In this document: positions 53,189 through 63,500 of the stretch, in pieces
How positions within the stretch are numbered: the stretch's first letter is position 1
How the letters are laid out: each line of letters starts with the position of its first letter
From: Lachnospiraceae bacterium
GTDB taxonomy: Bacteria > Bacillota > Clostridia > Lachnospirales > Lachnospiraceae
Length of the DNA: 64,000 nt
Reading direction: 5' to 3'
Assembly: GCA_910575475.1 (NCBI GenBank)
Contig: CAJTGD010000019.1
Span: 1-64,000 of the forward strand
Position numbers and translations under genes: made by a program
The notes under the pieces: generated by a model
What the model saw: only the letters and a program-made list of their open reading frames with translations
What the model was told of the DNA's origin: nothing
Database searches by the model: none

Positions 53189-53338
53189 CAAAAAACACAA
53201 ATGCTGCCGATGACTGCCGCCATTTCGATCAATATTTATACTTGAATATTTGCTGTATTTTGTGTTACTGTATTTATGAAATGATACCGTTACAAATCGA
53301 ATCATTGATTTGACAAAAGAAAGGAAGGAAAATCCCCA

Positions 53339-54052
53339 ATGTCTTCCATTACATTTGATATCCACACCCACACCATTGCCAGCGGGCACGGCTCCGCGGC
53401 GACGATCACGGACATGGCAAAGACCGCCTTTGCCCGCGGCTTAAAGCTCCTTGGAATCTCCGACCACGGCCCCGCCACTCCCGGCGGAGGAAAGCCTTCC
53501 TATTTCCGCAGCCTTGCCAATGCCCCAAGGATGCGGCTCGGAGTAGAGATGCTCTACGGCGCAGAGGTCAATATATTAGATAATGAGGGAACACTGGATC
53601 TGGAGGATGAGATCTTAGCCAGGCTGGACTATGTGATCGCCAGTATCCATAAGCCGGTAAAGAAGCCCGGCACGATCGATGAGAACACGGCGGCTTATAT
53701 CGCCGCCATGAAGAATCCCTATGTCCGTATCATCGGACACTGCGATGATGTGAAATATCCGGTGGATTATCCCGCCATTGTGCAGGCAGCCATGGAAAAC
53801 CGTGTCCTCCTGGAGATCAACAGCAGTTCTTTAAGTCCCGGGGGGTATCGGGGGGATACCCGGTTCAACGATCTGATGATCCTGAACCTGTGCCGGCATT
53901 ATGATTACCCGGTCATCCTGTCCAGCGACAGCCATGGGACGGAGCATGTGGGAGATCTGTCCTGTGCGTTGGAGCTTGCCAGGACAGCAGAAGTGCCGGA
54001 TAAATTGATCATGAATCATTCCCTGCGGGAGCTGAAATGCTTTCTTGCCTAA
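53339..54052 (+). CDS. PHP-domain phosphoesterase, YcdX-like
   Basis: 237 residues. Metal ligands stand in DIHTHTIASGHG, GISDHGPATPGG, IGHCDD and SSDSHGTEH, the full PHP set of the YcdX family. The enzyme is a cytoplasmic phosphatase of unknown natural substrate. It is divergent from the microcompartment genes and followed by a terminator, so its link to them is only positional. Confidence 0.9.
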   Translation: MSSITFDIHTHTIASGHGSAATITDMAKTAFARGLKLLGISDHGPATPGGGKPSYFRSLANAPRMRLGVEMLYGAEVNILDNEGTLDLEDEILARLDYVIASIHKPVKKPGTIDENTAAYIAAMKNPYVRIIGHCDDVKYPVDYPAIVQAAMENRVLLEINSSSLSPGGYRGDTRFNDLMILNLCRHYDYPVILSSDSHGTEHVGDLSCALELARTAEVPDKLIMNHSLRELKCFLA

Positions 54053-54063
54053 AATGTTGAAGT

Positions 54064-54087
54064 AACCTGCTGTTGGCAGGTTTTTTC
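54064..54087 (+). terminator. Rho-independent terminator
   Basis: AACCTGC (54064-54070) and GCAGGTT (54076-54082) form a stem with a 5-base loop, followed by TTTTTC. Confidence 0.9.
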
Positions 54088-54117
54088 TATTTTTAAACTA
54101 TTTTTTCTTTTTGAAGA

Positions 54118-54146
54118 TTGACTTCTTTTCATTTTCCTGCTATAGT
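54118..54146 (+). promoter_or_regulatory. Promoter of the MarR-ADH-ALDH operon
   Basis: TTGACT (54118-54123), 17-base spacer, TATAGT (54141-54146). The operator palindrome lies directly after the expected start point. Confidence 0.75.
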
Positions 54147-54158
54147 TCTATACGGTCA

Positions 54159-54180
54159 GAATGTTGAGAAATCAACATTC
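54159..54180. promoter_or_regulatory. Perfect 9-bp palindromic operator
   Basis: GAATGTTGA (54159-54167), GAAA, TCAACATTC (54172-54180). The size and the TTGA...TCAA core fit MarR-family operators, and the place just after the transcription start fits autorepression. Confidence 0.75.
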
Positions 54181-54207
54181 AAAATCATTCCTTAGAATGA
54201 GGTTCTT

Positions 54208-54669
54208 ATGATTCAACGATTCGAAAAACTAGTTACCGGTATTACAAGAATTTATAAAAGCATCCAGAAGATCAAGAAAAACCAGATGAACATCCTGGGA
54301 CTCAAGGGCACACATGTGATGTGTCTCCATTTTCTGAGCCGCTATCCGGAAGGTCTCACCGCAACCAGGCTGTCTCAGCTCTGCAATGAAGACAAGGCAG
54401 GAATTTCCCGCATACTGGCGGATCTGGAGCAAAAAAGGCTGATCCGTTACAGCGGTCAGGAAAGCAAGAAAAAGTACCGTGCCAAAGCAATGCTGACAGA
54501 AACCGGAAAGAACGAGGCACTGAAAATCAAGAAGCTGATTCTGCAGGCCGTAAAAGCCGGCGGAAAAGGTCTGGCGGAAAAGGAATTGGAAATTTTCTAC
54601 CGCGCTTTATTTACCATTGCGGAAAATCTAGAACAGGTTTGCCTCCAGATCAAGAATGAAAATGTTTAA
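54208..54669 (+). CDS. MarR-family transcriptional regulator
   Basis: 153 residues with the MarR winged helix: MNILGLKGTHVMCLHFLSRY, then LSQLCNEDKAGISRILADLE and the wing GQESKKKYRAKAMLTETG. It probably binds the palindrome 28 bases upstream and controls itself and the two dehydrogenase genes that follow. The ligand may be an aldehyde or phenolic compound; this is inference. Confidence 0.9.
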   Translation: MIQRFEKLVTGITRIYKSIQKIKKNQMNILGLKGTHVMCLHFLSRYPEGLTATRLSQLCNEDKAGISRILADLEQKRLIRYSGQESKKKYRAKAMLTETGKNEALKIKKLILQAVKAGGKGLAEKELEIFYRALFTIAENLEQVCLQIKNENV

Positions 54670-54750
54670 AATACCGTACCGTATTTTTTCATCCAGCAAA
54701 GTTCTACCTGTTTTCAGATAAATTTTTTTAAGAAAGGACACCGATCAGCT

Positions 54751-55953
54751 ATGAATCCATTCAGAAAACTCTATTGCAGAACATTTCAGACCGTATTGAA
54801 GATCTCCATCCCCTTCCTGCCCTACCGGAAGCCCAAGGTTGTGGGAAGCGTAAAGGCTCTCCCGGACCTGATCAAAAAGAAAAAATGCACCCATGTGCTG
54901 ATCATCACGGATTCCAGCATTATGAAGCTTGGACTGACTAAGCGTCTGGAAAAGGCGCTCACAGAGCATGACATTCCTTATACGATCTACGACGGGACCG
55001 TTGCGAACCCTACCACCGCAAATGTGGAAACAGCGGCGGCCCTGTATCTGGAAAAAGGGTGCGATGCCATCATCGGATTCGGCGGCGGCTCCAGCATGGA
55101 CTGCGCGAAAGGCGTGGGGATCCGGATCGCAAAGCCGAAAAAGCCCCTCTCCAAGATGAAGGGCATCCTGAAGGTACATACCCGTCTGCCTCTGCTGATC
55201 GCAGTCCCCACCACTGCCGGAACCGGAAGTGAGACCACCCTGGCAGCCGTCATCACAGACGCGGTTTCCAGACATAAATACTCCATCAATGATTTTCCTC
55301 TGATCCCGCGCTACGCGGTGCTTGACCCCAAGGTCACGGTCAGTCTGCCCCAGGCCATTACTTCCACCACCGGCATGGATGCGCTGACGCATGCGGTGGA
55401 AGCCTACATCGGCCGCTCCACCACCCGGGGGACGAAAAAGGACGCCCTTCTGGCTGTCCGGCTGATCTTTGAAAATATTGATACCGCCTACAACGAAGGA
55501 ACCGACATCGCCGCGCGGCGCAATATGCTTCACGCTTCCTTTTACGCCGGATGCGCGTTCACAAAGTCCTACGTCGGATATGTACATGCAGTCGCCCATT
55601 CCCTGGGCGGGGAATACAACATCCCCCACGGCCTGGCAAATGCCGTCCTGCTTCCGTTTGTGCTGGAAGCCTATGGTGAACACATTCATAAAAAGCTGTA
55701 TCACCTGGCTCTGGCCGCAGGACTCGTGGAAAAGGGGGCCTCATATGAGGAAGCTGCCCGCATTTTCATTGATGCCGTCAAGGATATGAAGAAACGGTTT
55801 TTGATCGGAGATACCATCAAAGAAATCAAAGAGGAGGATATCCCTAAGCTTGCCCACTATGCGGACAAGGAGGCAAATCCCCTCTATCCCGTGCCGGTGC
55901 TGATGGATTCCGGAGAGCTGGAGCAGTTTTACTATGCGGTCTCAGAGCAGTAA
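54751..55953 (+). CDS. Iron-containing alcohol dehydrogenase
   Basis: 400 residues. The nucleotide motif is IGFGGGSSMDCAKG, the conserved strand VPTTAGTGSETTLAA, and the metal histidines are in GYVHAVAHSLGGEYNIPHGLA. The amphipathic N-terminus (NPFRKLYCRTFQTVLKISIP) differs from the PduQ-like enzyme and could be a membrane-associating segment. It is not close enough to PduQ to be its paralogue in the shell. A role in reducing aldehydes or lactaldehyde is possible. Confidence 0.88.
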   Translation: MNPFRKLYCRTFQTVLKISIPFLPYRKPKVVGSVKALPDLIKKKKCTHVLIITDSSIMKLGLTKRLEKALTEHDIPYTIYDGTVANPTTANVETAAALYLEKGCDAIIGFGGGSSMDCAKGVGIRIAKPKKPLSKMKGILKVHTRLPLLIAVPTTAGTGSETTLAAVITDAVSRHKYSINDFPLIPRYAVLDPKVTVSLPQAITSTTGMDALTHAVEAYIGRSTTRGTKKDALLAVRLIFENIDTAYNEGTDIAARRNMLHASFYAGCAFTKSYVGYVHAVAHSLGGEYNIPHGLANAVLLPFVLEAYGEHIHKKLYHLALAAGLVEKGASYEEAARIFIDAVKDMKKRFLIGDTIKEIKEEDIPKLAHYADKEANPLYPVPVLMDSGELEQFYYAVSEQ

Positions 55954-55995
55954 ATCCGCTGTAAGCATTCGTATTAAGAAGGGAGAACTGATGTC

Positions 55996-57375
55996 ATGAC
56001 AGAGACAGAGATCAAAGAAATCGTACAGAAACACCGTACTTATTTTTATACGGGCGCACCCCTGCATGTCAGCCGCAGGGTACAGGCCCTTACCAAGCTG
56101 AAAGCATGCATTGAAAAATATGAGACGAAGATCCACCTTGCCCTGGAAAAGGATCTGGGGAAAAGCGCATTTGAAAGCTATATGTGCGAAACCGGCCTGG
56201 TGCTCAGCGAGATCAGCTATATGCTCAGGCATATCCGCTCCTTTTCCAGAGAAAAAACGGTATGGACCCCTTTGGCGCAGTTTCATTCCAGAAGCTATCA
56301 GAAGCCTTCGCCCTATGGGGTCGTGCTGATCATGAGCCCGTGGAATTATCCGTTTCTGCTCACACTGGACCCTCTGGTGGATGCCATTGCCGCCGGAAAT
56401 ACCGCGGTCGTCAAGCCCAGCGCGTATTCCCCTCATACCAGTGAGATCATCCGGACGATCCTCCGGGAATGCTTCGAGGAGCAGTATGTATCTGTCGTCA
56501 CCGGCGGGCGGGCGGAAAACACCTGCCTTCTGAACGAACATTTTGACTACGTCTTCTTTACCGGAAGCCAGGCTGTAGGCAAGGAGGTCATGAAGCACGC
56601 GGCGGAGCACCTCACCCCCGTCACTTTGGAGCTGGGCGGGAAAAGCCCCTGCATTGTAGATAAAAATGCCAATATCCGGCTGGCGGCAAAGCGGATCGTA
56701 TTTGGGAAATATCTGAACTGCGGGCAGACCTGTGTTGCTCCTGATTACGTATACTGCGACCGTGCAGTGAAGGACAGGCTGGTCAAGGAAATCCGGCGGC
56801 AGATTCAGAAGCAGTTCGGCAAGACGCCTCTCCATAATTTCGACTACGGAAAGATCATCAATGAGAAGCATTTTGACCGGATCTGCGGGCTCATCGATCC
56901 TGAAAAGGTTGTCTGCGGAGGCAAGGTAAACCGCGGGACTCTGCAGATCGAACCCACGGTGATGGACAATGTGACCTTTGCCGACGCGGTGATGCTGGAA
57001 GAGATCTTCGGCCCCGTCCTGCCAGTCCTCACCTACGACACGCAGGAGGAGGTCATCCGCAATCTCAACGCCCTTCCGCATCCGCTGGCACTCTATGTCT
57101 TCACCAGGGATAAGGCATTTGCCCGCAGGATAACATCCCGCTGCGGCTTCGGCGGCGGCTGCGTCAACGACACCATCATTCATCTCGCCACCAGCGAGAT
57201 GGGCTTCGGCGGCTTCGGGGAAAGCGGGATGGGAGCTTATCACGGAAAAGCCGGATTTGACACCTTCTCTCATAATAAGAGTATTGTAGATAAAAAGACC
57301 TGGCTGGATCTGCCCATGCGTTACCAGCCGTATAAGAAGTTCCATGAAAAACTGGTGCGGTTCTTTCTGAAATAA
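55996..57375 (+). CDS. Class 3-like aldehyde dehydrogenase
   Basis: 459 residues. It has the signature MSPWNYPFLLTLDPLVDAIA, FTGSQAVGKEVMKHAAEHLT, the active-site glutamate in VTLELGGKSPCIVD and the cysteine in LNCGQTCVAPDYV. The C-terminus (KLVRFFLK) is basic. It belongs to the NAD(P)-dependent fatty/aromatic aldehyde dehydrogenase group, unlike the CoA-acylating PduP. It follows the alcohol dehydrogenase gene by 42 bases, so the pair could oxidise an alcohol to an acid. Confidence 0.9.
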   Translation: MTETEIKEIVQKHRTYFYTGAPLHVSRRVQALTKLKACIEKYETKIHLALEKDLGKSAFESYMCETGLVLSEISYMLRHIRSFSREKTVWTPLAQFHSRSYQKPSPYGVVLIMSPWNYPFLLTLDPLVDAIAAGNTAVVKPSAYSPHTSEIIRTILRECFEEQYVSVVTGGRAENTCLLNEHFDYVFFTGSQAVGKEVMKHAAEHLTPVTLELGGKSPCIVDKNANIRLAAKRIVFGKYLNCGQTCVAPDYVYCDRAVKDRLVKEIRRQIQKQFGKTPLHNFDYGKIINEKHFDRICGLIDPEKVVCGGKVNRGTLQIEPTVMDNVTFADAVMLEEIFGPVLPVLTYDTQEEVIRNLNALPHPLALYVFTRDKAFARRITSRCGFGGGCVNDTIIHLATSEMGFGGFGESGMGAYHGKAGFDTFSHNKSIVDKKTWLDLPMRYQPYKKFHEKLVRFFLK

Positions 57376-57401
57376 GAAACTGTTAAGAAGGAACTTTGCA
57401 A

Positions 57402-57455
57402 AAAAGGGGTTGTCGGGAAATCAGCCATTTCATTTCCCGACAGCCCCTCTTTCTC
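57402..57455 (+). terminator. Rho-independent terminator
   Basis: AGGGGTTGTCGGGAAAT and ATTTCCCGACAGCCCCT form a long stem with one mismatch, followed by CTTTCTCT. A second, weaker stem GGATACGGA/TCCGTATCC follows at about 57460-57498. Confidence 0.8.
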
Positions 57456-57550
57456 TCCAGGATACGGAAACTCCACCCGCGGCTGCTTCTCCGTATCCTG
57501 TTTCAGCTTCCTATGATCTCGAAGCATATCTGATCTAAATATGCCAAAAC

Positions 57551-58645
57551 TTATGCCACATCTTCCTTCAGCGTACTTTCATAACCGAGCTTCCTCAGAC
57601 GTTCCTGAACAACCTCCGCATTTTTTAAATCCGTATTGGCCAGAAGTATGTACAGCTTTTCCCCTTTCATCAGGCCCATGTAATCTGTCTGACGTATGTT
57701 GCAGGCTACCTGCGTGGAAACATCATCATAGCTCTCATAGCCCATATCGACCTCCACCAGCGCGCATTCCGTCAGTCCCTTCTCCTTCGCCTCCAGGAAC
57801 GCATTGACCAGAATGGTAAATGCTTCCTCATTCAGCACATTGGTCCCTTCCATATAACGCTGCCTGCGGAACGTCGCCATATAACGGCTTGCGCGCAGGA
57901 TCGCATTCTGGAGCAGCATCTCGATCACCGTCAGACGTTTTATCTCCCTCTGCGTCATCCGCTCGGACGGAATCCCCCAGAACATCAGGAATACCCGTAT
58001 CTCTTCGTGATCGTATACGGCGCTTGCCATGAGCGGGAACTCTTCCGCCATAGACATATTCATATAAATCCGGCCGTTCTTCAGCGTATCATATATTTCT
58101 CCCATTGCCGTATATTTTATAGAATTGCCCAGCCTCCGCGCCTCCTGAGAGGTAGCGGAGCACAATCTGGCATAATCCCGGTTCGCCACGGTATAGATTG
58201 CCACGTCCTTTGTATCCATCAGCTCCGACAAAATCTGCGCCGCATAAAAAAGGACTTCCTCTGTCGTATATTTTTCCAGGCCGGAGACGATCTCATAGAC
58301 CTCCTCCAGGCTGTCCTTACCATGTTCATGAGGTCCACGAAAAGCCTGACCCGCCGCCTCACCGCTGTCATTGAAAAGCTTCTTTAATTCCGCGATCTCC
58401 CTGGCTTTTTCCTCCAGGAGCGCTCTCTGCTCCTCAATCTCCTGCTGCATCTCATCAATCTTCTGCTGTACTGCATCCCTTTCCATCCTCTGTGCCTCTT
58501 CCGGATTCAATCCCATCAACCTCCCATATTCCCGCATGCTGTATAAAACTACAGGGCATGCATAAAATTCATTTTCAATACCATTATTTTGCACTTCTTT
58601 CCTGAAAATGTCAAGAGTGAGATGGGAATGAAATTTGATGAACAT
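57551..58645 (-). CDS. Orphan PelD-like coiled-coil/GAF/degenerate GGDEF protein
   Basis: 364 residues: a coiled coil (about residues 50-95, for example KIDEMQQEIEEQRALLEEKA), a GAF-like middle domain, and a C-terminal degenerate GGDEF-type domain (NVLNEEAFTILVNAFLEAKE, ending LLANTDLKNAEVVQERLRKL). This layout resembles PelD-related proteins of Clostridia, but no other pel gene is nearby, and the N-terminus (FKFHSHLTLDIFRKEVQNNG) lacks membrane helices. It may be the surviving part of a larger gene. A lone regulator role is possible. Confidence 0.5.
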   Translation of the reverse strand: MFIKFHSHLTLDIFRKEVQNNGIENEFYACPVVLYSMREYGRLMGLNPEEAQRMERDAVQQKIDEMQQEIEEQRALLEEKAREIAELKKLFNDSGEAAGQAFRGPHEHGKDSLEEVYEIVSGLEKYTTEEVLFYAAQILSELMDTKDVAIYTVANRDYARLCSATSQEARRLGNSIKYTAMGEIYDTLKNGRIYMNMSMAEEFPLMASAVYDHEEIRVFLMFWGIPSERMTQREIKRLTVIEMLLQNAILRASRYMATFRRQRYMEGTNVLNEEAFTILVNAFLEAKEKGLTECALVEVDMGYESYDDVSTQVACNIRQTDYMGLMKGEKLYILLANTDLKNAEVVQERLRKLGYESTLKEDVA

Positions 58646-58662
58646 TACTGTTCACAGCCGGC

Positions 58663-59613
58663 TCATACAATCCTGTTTTCCGGCTCCTTTTTGCTAAGCG
58701 CTGACAGCACAGCTTCTGCCGTCACTATGGAAGTCATTTCACAGTTTTCATATGTTTCTGCTGAGACATGGGGAGCTGCAATACAATTTTCAAATCCGAA
58801 CAGAGGATTCTCTTTTTTCACAGGCTCTTCTTCAAATACATCCGTACCATACCCTGCTATTTTTTTTGAGCGGAGTGCTTCTGCCAGATCCTCCTCATTT
58901 ACAATACTTCCCCGAGCCGTGTTCACGATATATACCCCTGTTTTCATCTGCCTGATCGTCTCTGCCCTGATAAAATGTTTTGTTTCCTCCAATGCCGGCA
59001 GATGAATCGATATAATATCCGCCGTTCGGAACAGTGTGTCTGCCGAAACCAATTTTACACCCAGTTTTTCTGAAACTGCATAATCTGGATATCGATCGTA
59101 TGCAATCATCTTCGGGTGAAATCCCCTCAGCATTTCTGCCGTACATCTGGCGATCCTACCAAATCCCAGAAATCCGACCGTTCTGGTTTTCAGCTCATGA
59201 AACATCGGCCTCGTCCAGCTGCCTTCTCGGACGGCCTGGTTCAATTCCGGTATCCTTCTCAACAAGCTCAGCATGAATGCTGCTGTCTGCTCCGCCACCG
59301 CTGATGAATTCACTCCCGGAGTATTGCACACCGCGATCCCGTACTGCTTTGCTGCCTCCAGATCTATATTGTCCACACCCACCCCGAAACGTGCGATCAC
59401 CTTTAGCCTGGATGCCCTGGAAAAGATCTGCTCATCCCACCTATCAACGCCTGCGACCACTGCATCGATATCAGATATGATCCTGCATAGTTCAGACGAT
59501 GTATACGGTCTTTGATGTGGATTTTCCACCACCTCCAGCCCCGCATCCGTTAAAATCTTTTTTCCTTTTGAGCAATATCTCGTATAATTCGTCGCTGTCA
59601 CTAAAACTTTCAT
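58663..59613 (-). CDS. D-2-hydroxyacid dehydrogenase (phosphoglycerate dehydrogenase-like)
   Basis: 316 residues from ATG 59613, which overlaps the stop of the upstream aldolase gene by ATGA; ATG 59625 is an alternative. NAD motif GFLGFGRIARCTAEML; catalytic Arg in NTARGSIVNEEDL, Glu in TDVFEEEPV and His in CIAAPHVSAETY. It is the last gene of the GH106 operon. A role in oxidising or reducing a 2-hydroxyacid made from the aldolase product is likely, with the exact substrate unknown. Confidence 0.9.
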   Translation of the reverse strand: MKVLVTATNYTRYCSKGKKILTDAGLEVVENPHQRPYTSSELCRIISDIDAVVAGVDRWDEQIFSRASRLKVIARFGVGVDNIDLEAAKQYGIAVCNTPGVNSSAVAEQTAAFMLSLLRRIPELNQAVREGSWTRPMFHELKTRTVGFLGFGRIARCTAEMLRGFHPKMIAYDRYPDYAVSEKLGVKLVSADTLFRTADIISIHLPALEETKHFIRAETIRQMKTGVYIVNTARGSIVNEEDLAEALRSKKIAGYGTDVFEEEPVKKENPLFGFENCIAAPHVSAETYENCEMTSIVTAEAVLSALSKKEPENRIV

Positions 59614-60536
59614 TTTAAGATCCATTCCTTCCTTATCAGATCTGTAAGCCGCATCAGCTGCTCCACCTCCAGTCTTTCGGTCCTGCCAAGCCGGTCTGCA
59701 TCTTTTACTCTTGTAAATATAGAATCCAGGTTTCCCAGGAGCTTTTGGCAGTACTTTGCATTCACCGGATATATCTGTCTTTCGATCAGGGATGCCATAG
59801 TCAGAAAATCGGCCAGTTTTCTTGCTTTTTCCGGTTCCTGCTCATAATTTCCGCAGAGCCATGCGTACAGATCAATATGAAAATTTGCCATAACGCCGCT
59901 GAAACCGCTGCTTCCCATCTCAAGCGACTCAAGAAGCGTGGATGAATTTGCGTTAAACAGCTGGAGCGTGCTTCCCCGGATCATTGACAGCTTTTGTCTG
60001 ATCTGATCCAGATCACAGCTTGTATCTTTGATAAAATAAAATCTGCCGCTGTCTGCACACCATCGCAGAAGCTCCGGGGAAAGCAGACGTTTATACGGAT
60101 ACGGACATTCGTAAAACCCCAATGGCAGGTCCTTGGGAAGCCTGTCCAGTAGTATCTGCAGGTTTTCCAGCCATACTGCATCACTTTCTGTCTCTGCCGC
60201 CAGGCGGTTGGTCAGCAGTATCACCGCATCCACACCAGTTTCCGCCATACAGCAAAGCTCTTCCGCCTGCTCCTCCATGGATTCGGAGACATGCCCGGAT
60301 GCGATCACGCTCACCCGATTTCCTGCACATTTCTTGATATATCGTGCCGCTCTCATCCGTTCTTTCAGAGAAAGAAAGAACATCTCGCTGGACTGGCAGA
60401 CTGCAAACAGTCCTGCAGCGCCATTTTCGATATACCACTCTGTCAATTTCCCAAGTGCATCTTCATCTATCCTGTTTTCCTCTGTAAAAGGCGTCAGCAT
60501 TACCGGGTATACCCCTTTCTGAAAAGATTCTCTCAT
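59610..60536 (-). CDS. DHDPS/NAL-family aldolase
   Basis: 308 residues from ATG 60536 (GAGG 8 bases upstream). It has the family phosphate/pyruvate motif GAAGLFAVCQSSEMFFLS (in place of GTTGE), the active Tyr in GFYECPYPYK and the Schiff-base Lys in FYFIKDTSCD. The altered GxxGE motif argues against dihydrodipicolinate synthase proper and for a 2-keto-3-deoxy acid or sialic acid-type lyase. Its neighbour is a hydroxyacid dehydrogenase and a rhamnosidase-like enzyme. Confidence 0.88.
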   Translation of the reverse strand: MRESFQKGVYPVMLTPFTEENRIDEDALGKLTEWYIENGAAGLFAVCQSSEMFFLSLKERMRAARYIKKCAGNRVSVIASGHVSESMEEQAEELCCMAETGVDAVILLTNRLAAETESDAVWLENLQILLDRLPKDLPLGFYECPYPYKRLLSPELLRWCADSGRFYFIKDTSCDLDQIRQKLSMIRGSTLQLFNANSSTLLESLEMGSSGFSGVMANFHIDLYAWLCGNYEQEPEKARKLADFLTMASLIERQIYPVNAKYCQKLLGNLDSIFTRVKDADRLGRTERLEVEQLMRLTDLIRKEWILK

Positions 60537-60592
60537 TCCTTTTACCTCACTTTTTGTCCTCAATCTACATACTTTCCGTTTTCAAAAGCATT

Positions 60593-63500
60593 TTACACTA
60601 TCGTTTCCATCCAGCAGTACGGCGTGGACAGTACACCGGTCTCTGACAGCTGATATTCATAAGACCATCGGCTGCCCTGAGTCCTCCACAGATTCGGGCC
60701 ATACCATTTTTCCGTATAGTCCGAATGATGTACCGGGCCAAATGCATTTGCCCTGTTTCCGTATGCTTTGATTCGAAGCCGGTGCTCTCCCGCGCTGACA
60801 CGGAATCGGACACGGTAGGGTGCAAATATCAGATTTTGCTTTTGATCTCCGTCCAATTCTATCTGAAGCAAAGCACCCCGGTACCGCGGAATTTCAATCC
60901 AAAGGCTGCCGCCGCCCGTAACAACCGCTGTTTCATATATAAAGTTGCCGGCATAAAATGGAAGCCCCTGGGCCGTAAGATTCCCAAAGTAGATCCGTTC
61001 CGGCATTGCAGTAAGTATTTTTTTCCGGCCGCGGACCATTACTCCGAATGGACCAAGTAAATAGCACCACTCTACATTTGTTTTTTTCCCAAAAGGGATT
61101 CGTAGTTCCAGAACATTTTCTCCTTTTCGGATACAGCCGACGCTCCGTTTCCGGATGCTTCGATCCACATACCAGCCGCGGTCTGTCTGGCCGATTCTTT
61201 TTTCATTCAGAAATATCTGCATTTTTTCGGGATGTTCTACAGCAAGCAGAGCATCCTCGGCCTGCACTTCAGAGTCAATCCGGATCCGCAGACGCAGCGT
61301 ATGGGACTCCTCCTCTTCCTCCTGATTCGTCCAGGGCTGTGCAAGTGCTTCCATTCTCAACGGATATCCCAGCAGAGATCGGAATCTGTTGTCGATCCTT
61401 AAAATTTCTTCCTCCTCCTGCCATGGCCCATCATCAAATGCATACTCCGCAAGATCAAGAAGGCATACATTCTCTTCTTCCAGAGAAAAAGCATCTGGCT
61501 GAGGAAGCAGCCAGCGGCTTTGAACGATATTCTTTTTGCTCTCCTTTACCGCATCCTCCCTTTCCGCATCCTCCCGTCCGGGCCGCAGCTCATATAACAG
61601 ACTGTCATGAGCCGACACATATGCCGTAAGGATCGTCTTTCCTCTTCTGTATTCCGCCTCCGCTTTCCTGATCTCTCCATTCTGCGTATCGTAAAGCTTT
61701 GGCATATATTCCCCTTGTATCTCTATCGTAAGGCGTTCTGAAAAAACAACATCCTCATTCATCGGCTTCTTAACATGGCATAAAAACAGCCATCGGCATA
61801 TCCCGTCCTCGCGCATCTGATAAAACAGATTCCGTGCACGCCGCCCGTTCTCTCTGTGCTTTATCCGGGTCGGATCTTCTCCTTCTGCACATTCAGAAAG
61901 CACGTCAATATCCCGGTATCGTTCTACTGCTTTCAGCAGGCAGATCCGTTGGTAAGGGATTTTTATACAGGACTCTGCAAGCTCCCGCGCTTTTCCGTTC
62001 TTTTCTCCTTCCACACAGGCAGGCGGCTTTCCCATAAATATTACTTCTCCGCCGGCTCTTTGAAAACGTTCCAGGCATACCAGCGTATGTTTCCGGATCG
62101 TCTCCGGCTCCGGTATGATCACAGTCTCATAGCAGGCTTCTCCAACCACAAACTTTGGACTTTCCAGACGCGGATCCAGAGCTTCTCTGACAGCTTCCGT
62201 ATCCTGCCCCAGCTCCTCCAGCACAGCCTCTGAAATAAAGTCAAAATCAATCAGACCATACAGCAGCCACTCGATCATTTCCTCAAACCTGGTATCAAGT
62301 GCTTCCCGTACTTCTGCATTCTGTGCCTGATTCCCCCAGTAAAGCCAGTAAGATTCCACCGGGTGGATCACGCCTACACGCACCCTTGCCCTTCCTCTTG
62401 TAAGGACCGTGTTCAATCTGGCAAAATGGTCTTCGATCACATGATACTCCTGATACCAGGGAGACTGACGGCCAATGCTTGCCGGATAATCCCGTTTTGC
62501 TTCTCCTTCCATGGAAGCCCAGGTAAGGTGCGGCACTCTGGCTGTCACCCCCAATGCCGCCTGCCAGTCACCTGCCAGCTTATGGTTTCGAAAGTCAAAT
62601 TCCCAGCCGGTCACTCCATAAAGCTCGCTCATGACGCCTTCCCGTCCCATCTGGTGTGCCACGCTCGCTGCCTGTTTTGCCGTAGACAATTCCCTGCGGT
62701 CACACAGCATGTCCATGCCCGGAATGCCAAAATGCATCATCGGGCGCATGACCTCTCCGACTGCCATCGTCTGTCCATGCAGAGTCCATTCATTCATCAT
62801 ATGTCCGGTCAGATGGATTCCATGTACTTCGCACCATTTTCCTATTTGATCTCCAAAGGCTTCCGAAAAGCGTTCACAAAGATGTCTGTGATACAAATAT
62901 CGTACCTTTGACAGCTGCCCGCCCTTCCAGTCCCATATCAGCTCCGGCAAATGCTTTCTGATAGAGATCTGATATCGCTTATAGAAGGTTTCTTCAAAAT
63001 CATCCGTGTACGGCAATATCACCGCCGCCTTCTGAAACGGTTCCAGAAGTCTTTCTTTATGTACTGTCTGCGGTTCATCTGTAAAGACTGCCGGAATGGT
63101 GCTGCCAAATGCCCTGCCCAGCTTCCTGTAATACATTTCATGAGTTCGCTCCAAAAATCTGCCCACTGCCTCTGAATCGAGTGTATTGACATATGCCTGA
63201 TCATTAAACCAGGGATTATCTCCTGACACTTCCAACCAGGCATGCCATATCTGTCCTTTTTGTTCTATTTGTCCGAAAGTACCAGGCACGTCCTGCCCAA
63301 AGGTAATCCCGGTTTTCTCGGTTTTCGGACCGCAGATTTCATCCAGCAGGGTATATTCCTGAAGGAATCCATCCTGATCCTGCACAACGAGATAAGTCCC
63401 AATCCTCGTTCTTACCTTTCCTCTTACCGCCTTTGCCGCCGCCATATAATGCTGTGTTTTTTCCGGCTCAAATCCTTCCGGCTCAAACACCAAAAAACGC

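Noticed and set aside
54745..55704. Long open frame on the minus strand opposite the iron alcohol dehydrogenase
   Set aside because: It is antisense to a clear enzyme gene, has no family motif or ribosome site, and reflects codon bias.
55942..57345. 467-codon open frame opposite the aldehyde dehydrogenase
   Set aside because: It mirrors a well-conserved gene; composition and lack of motifs mark it as a shadow.
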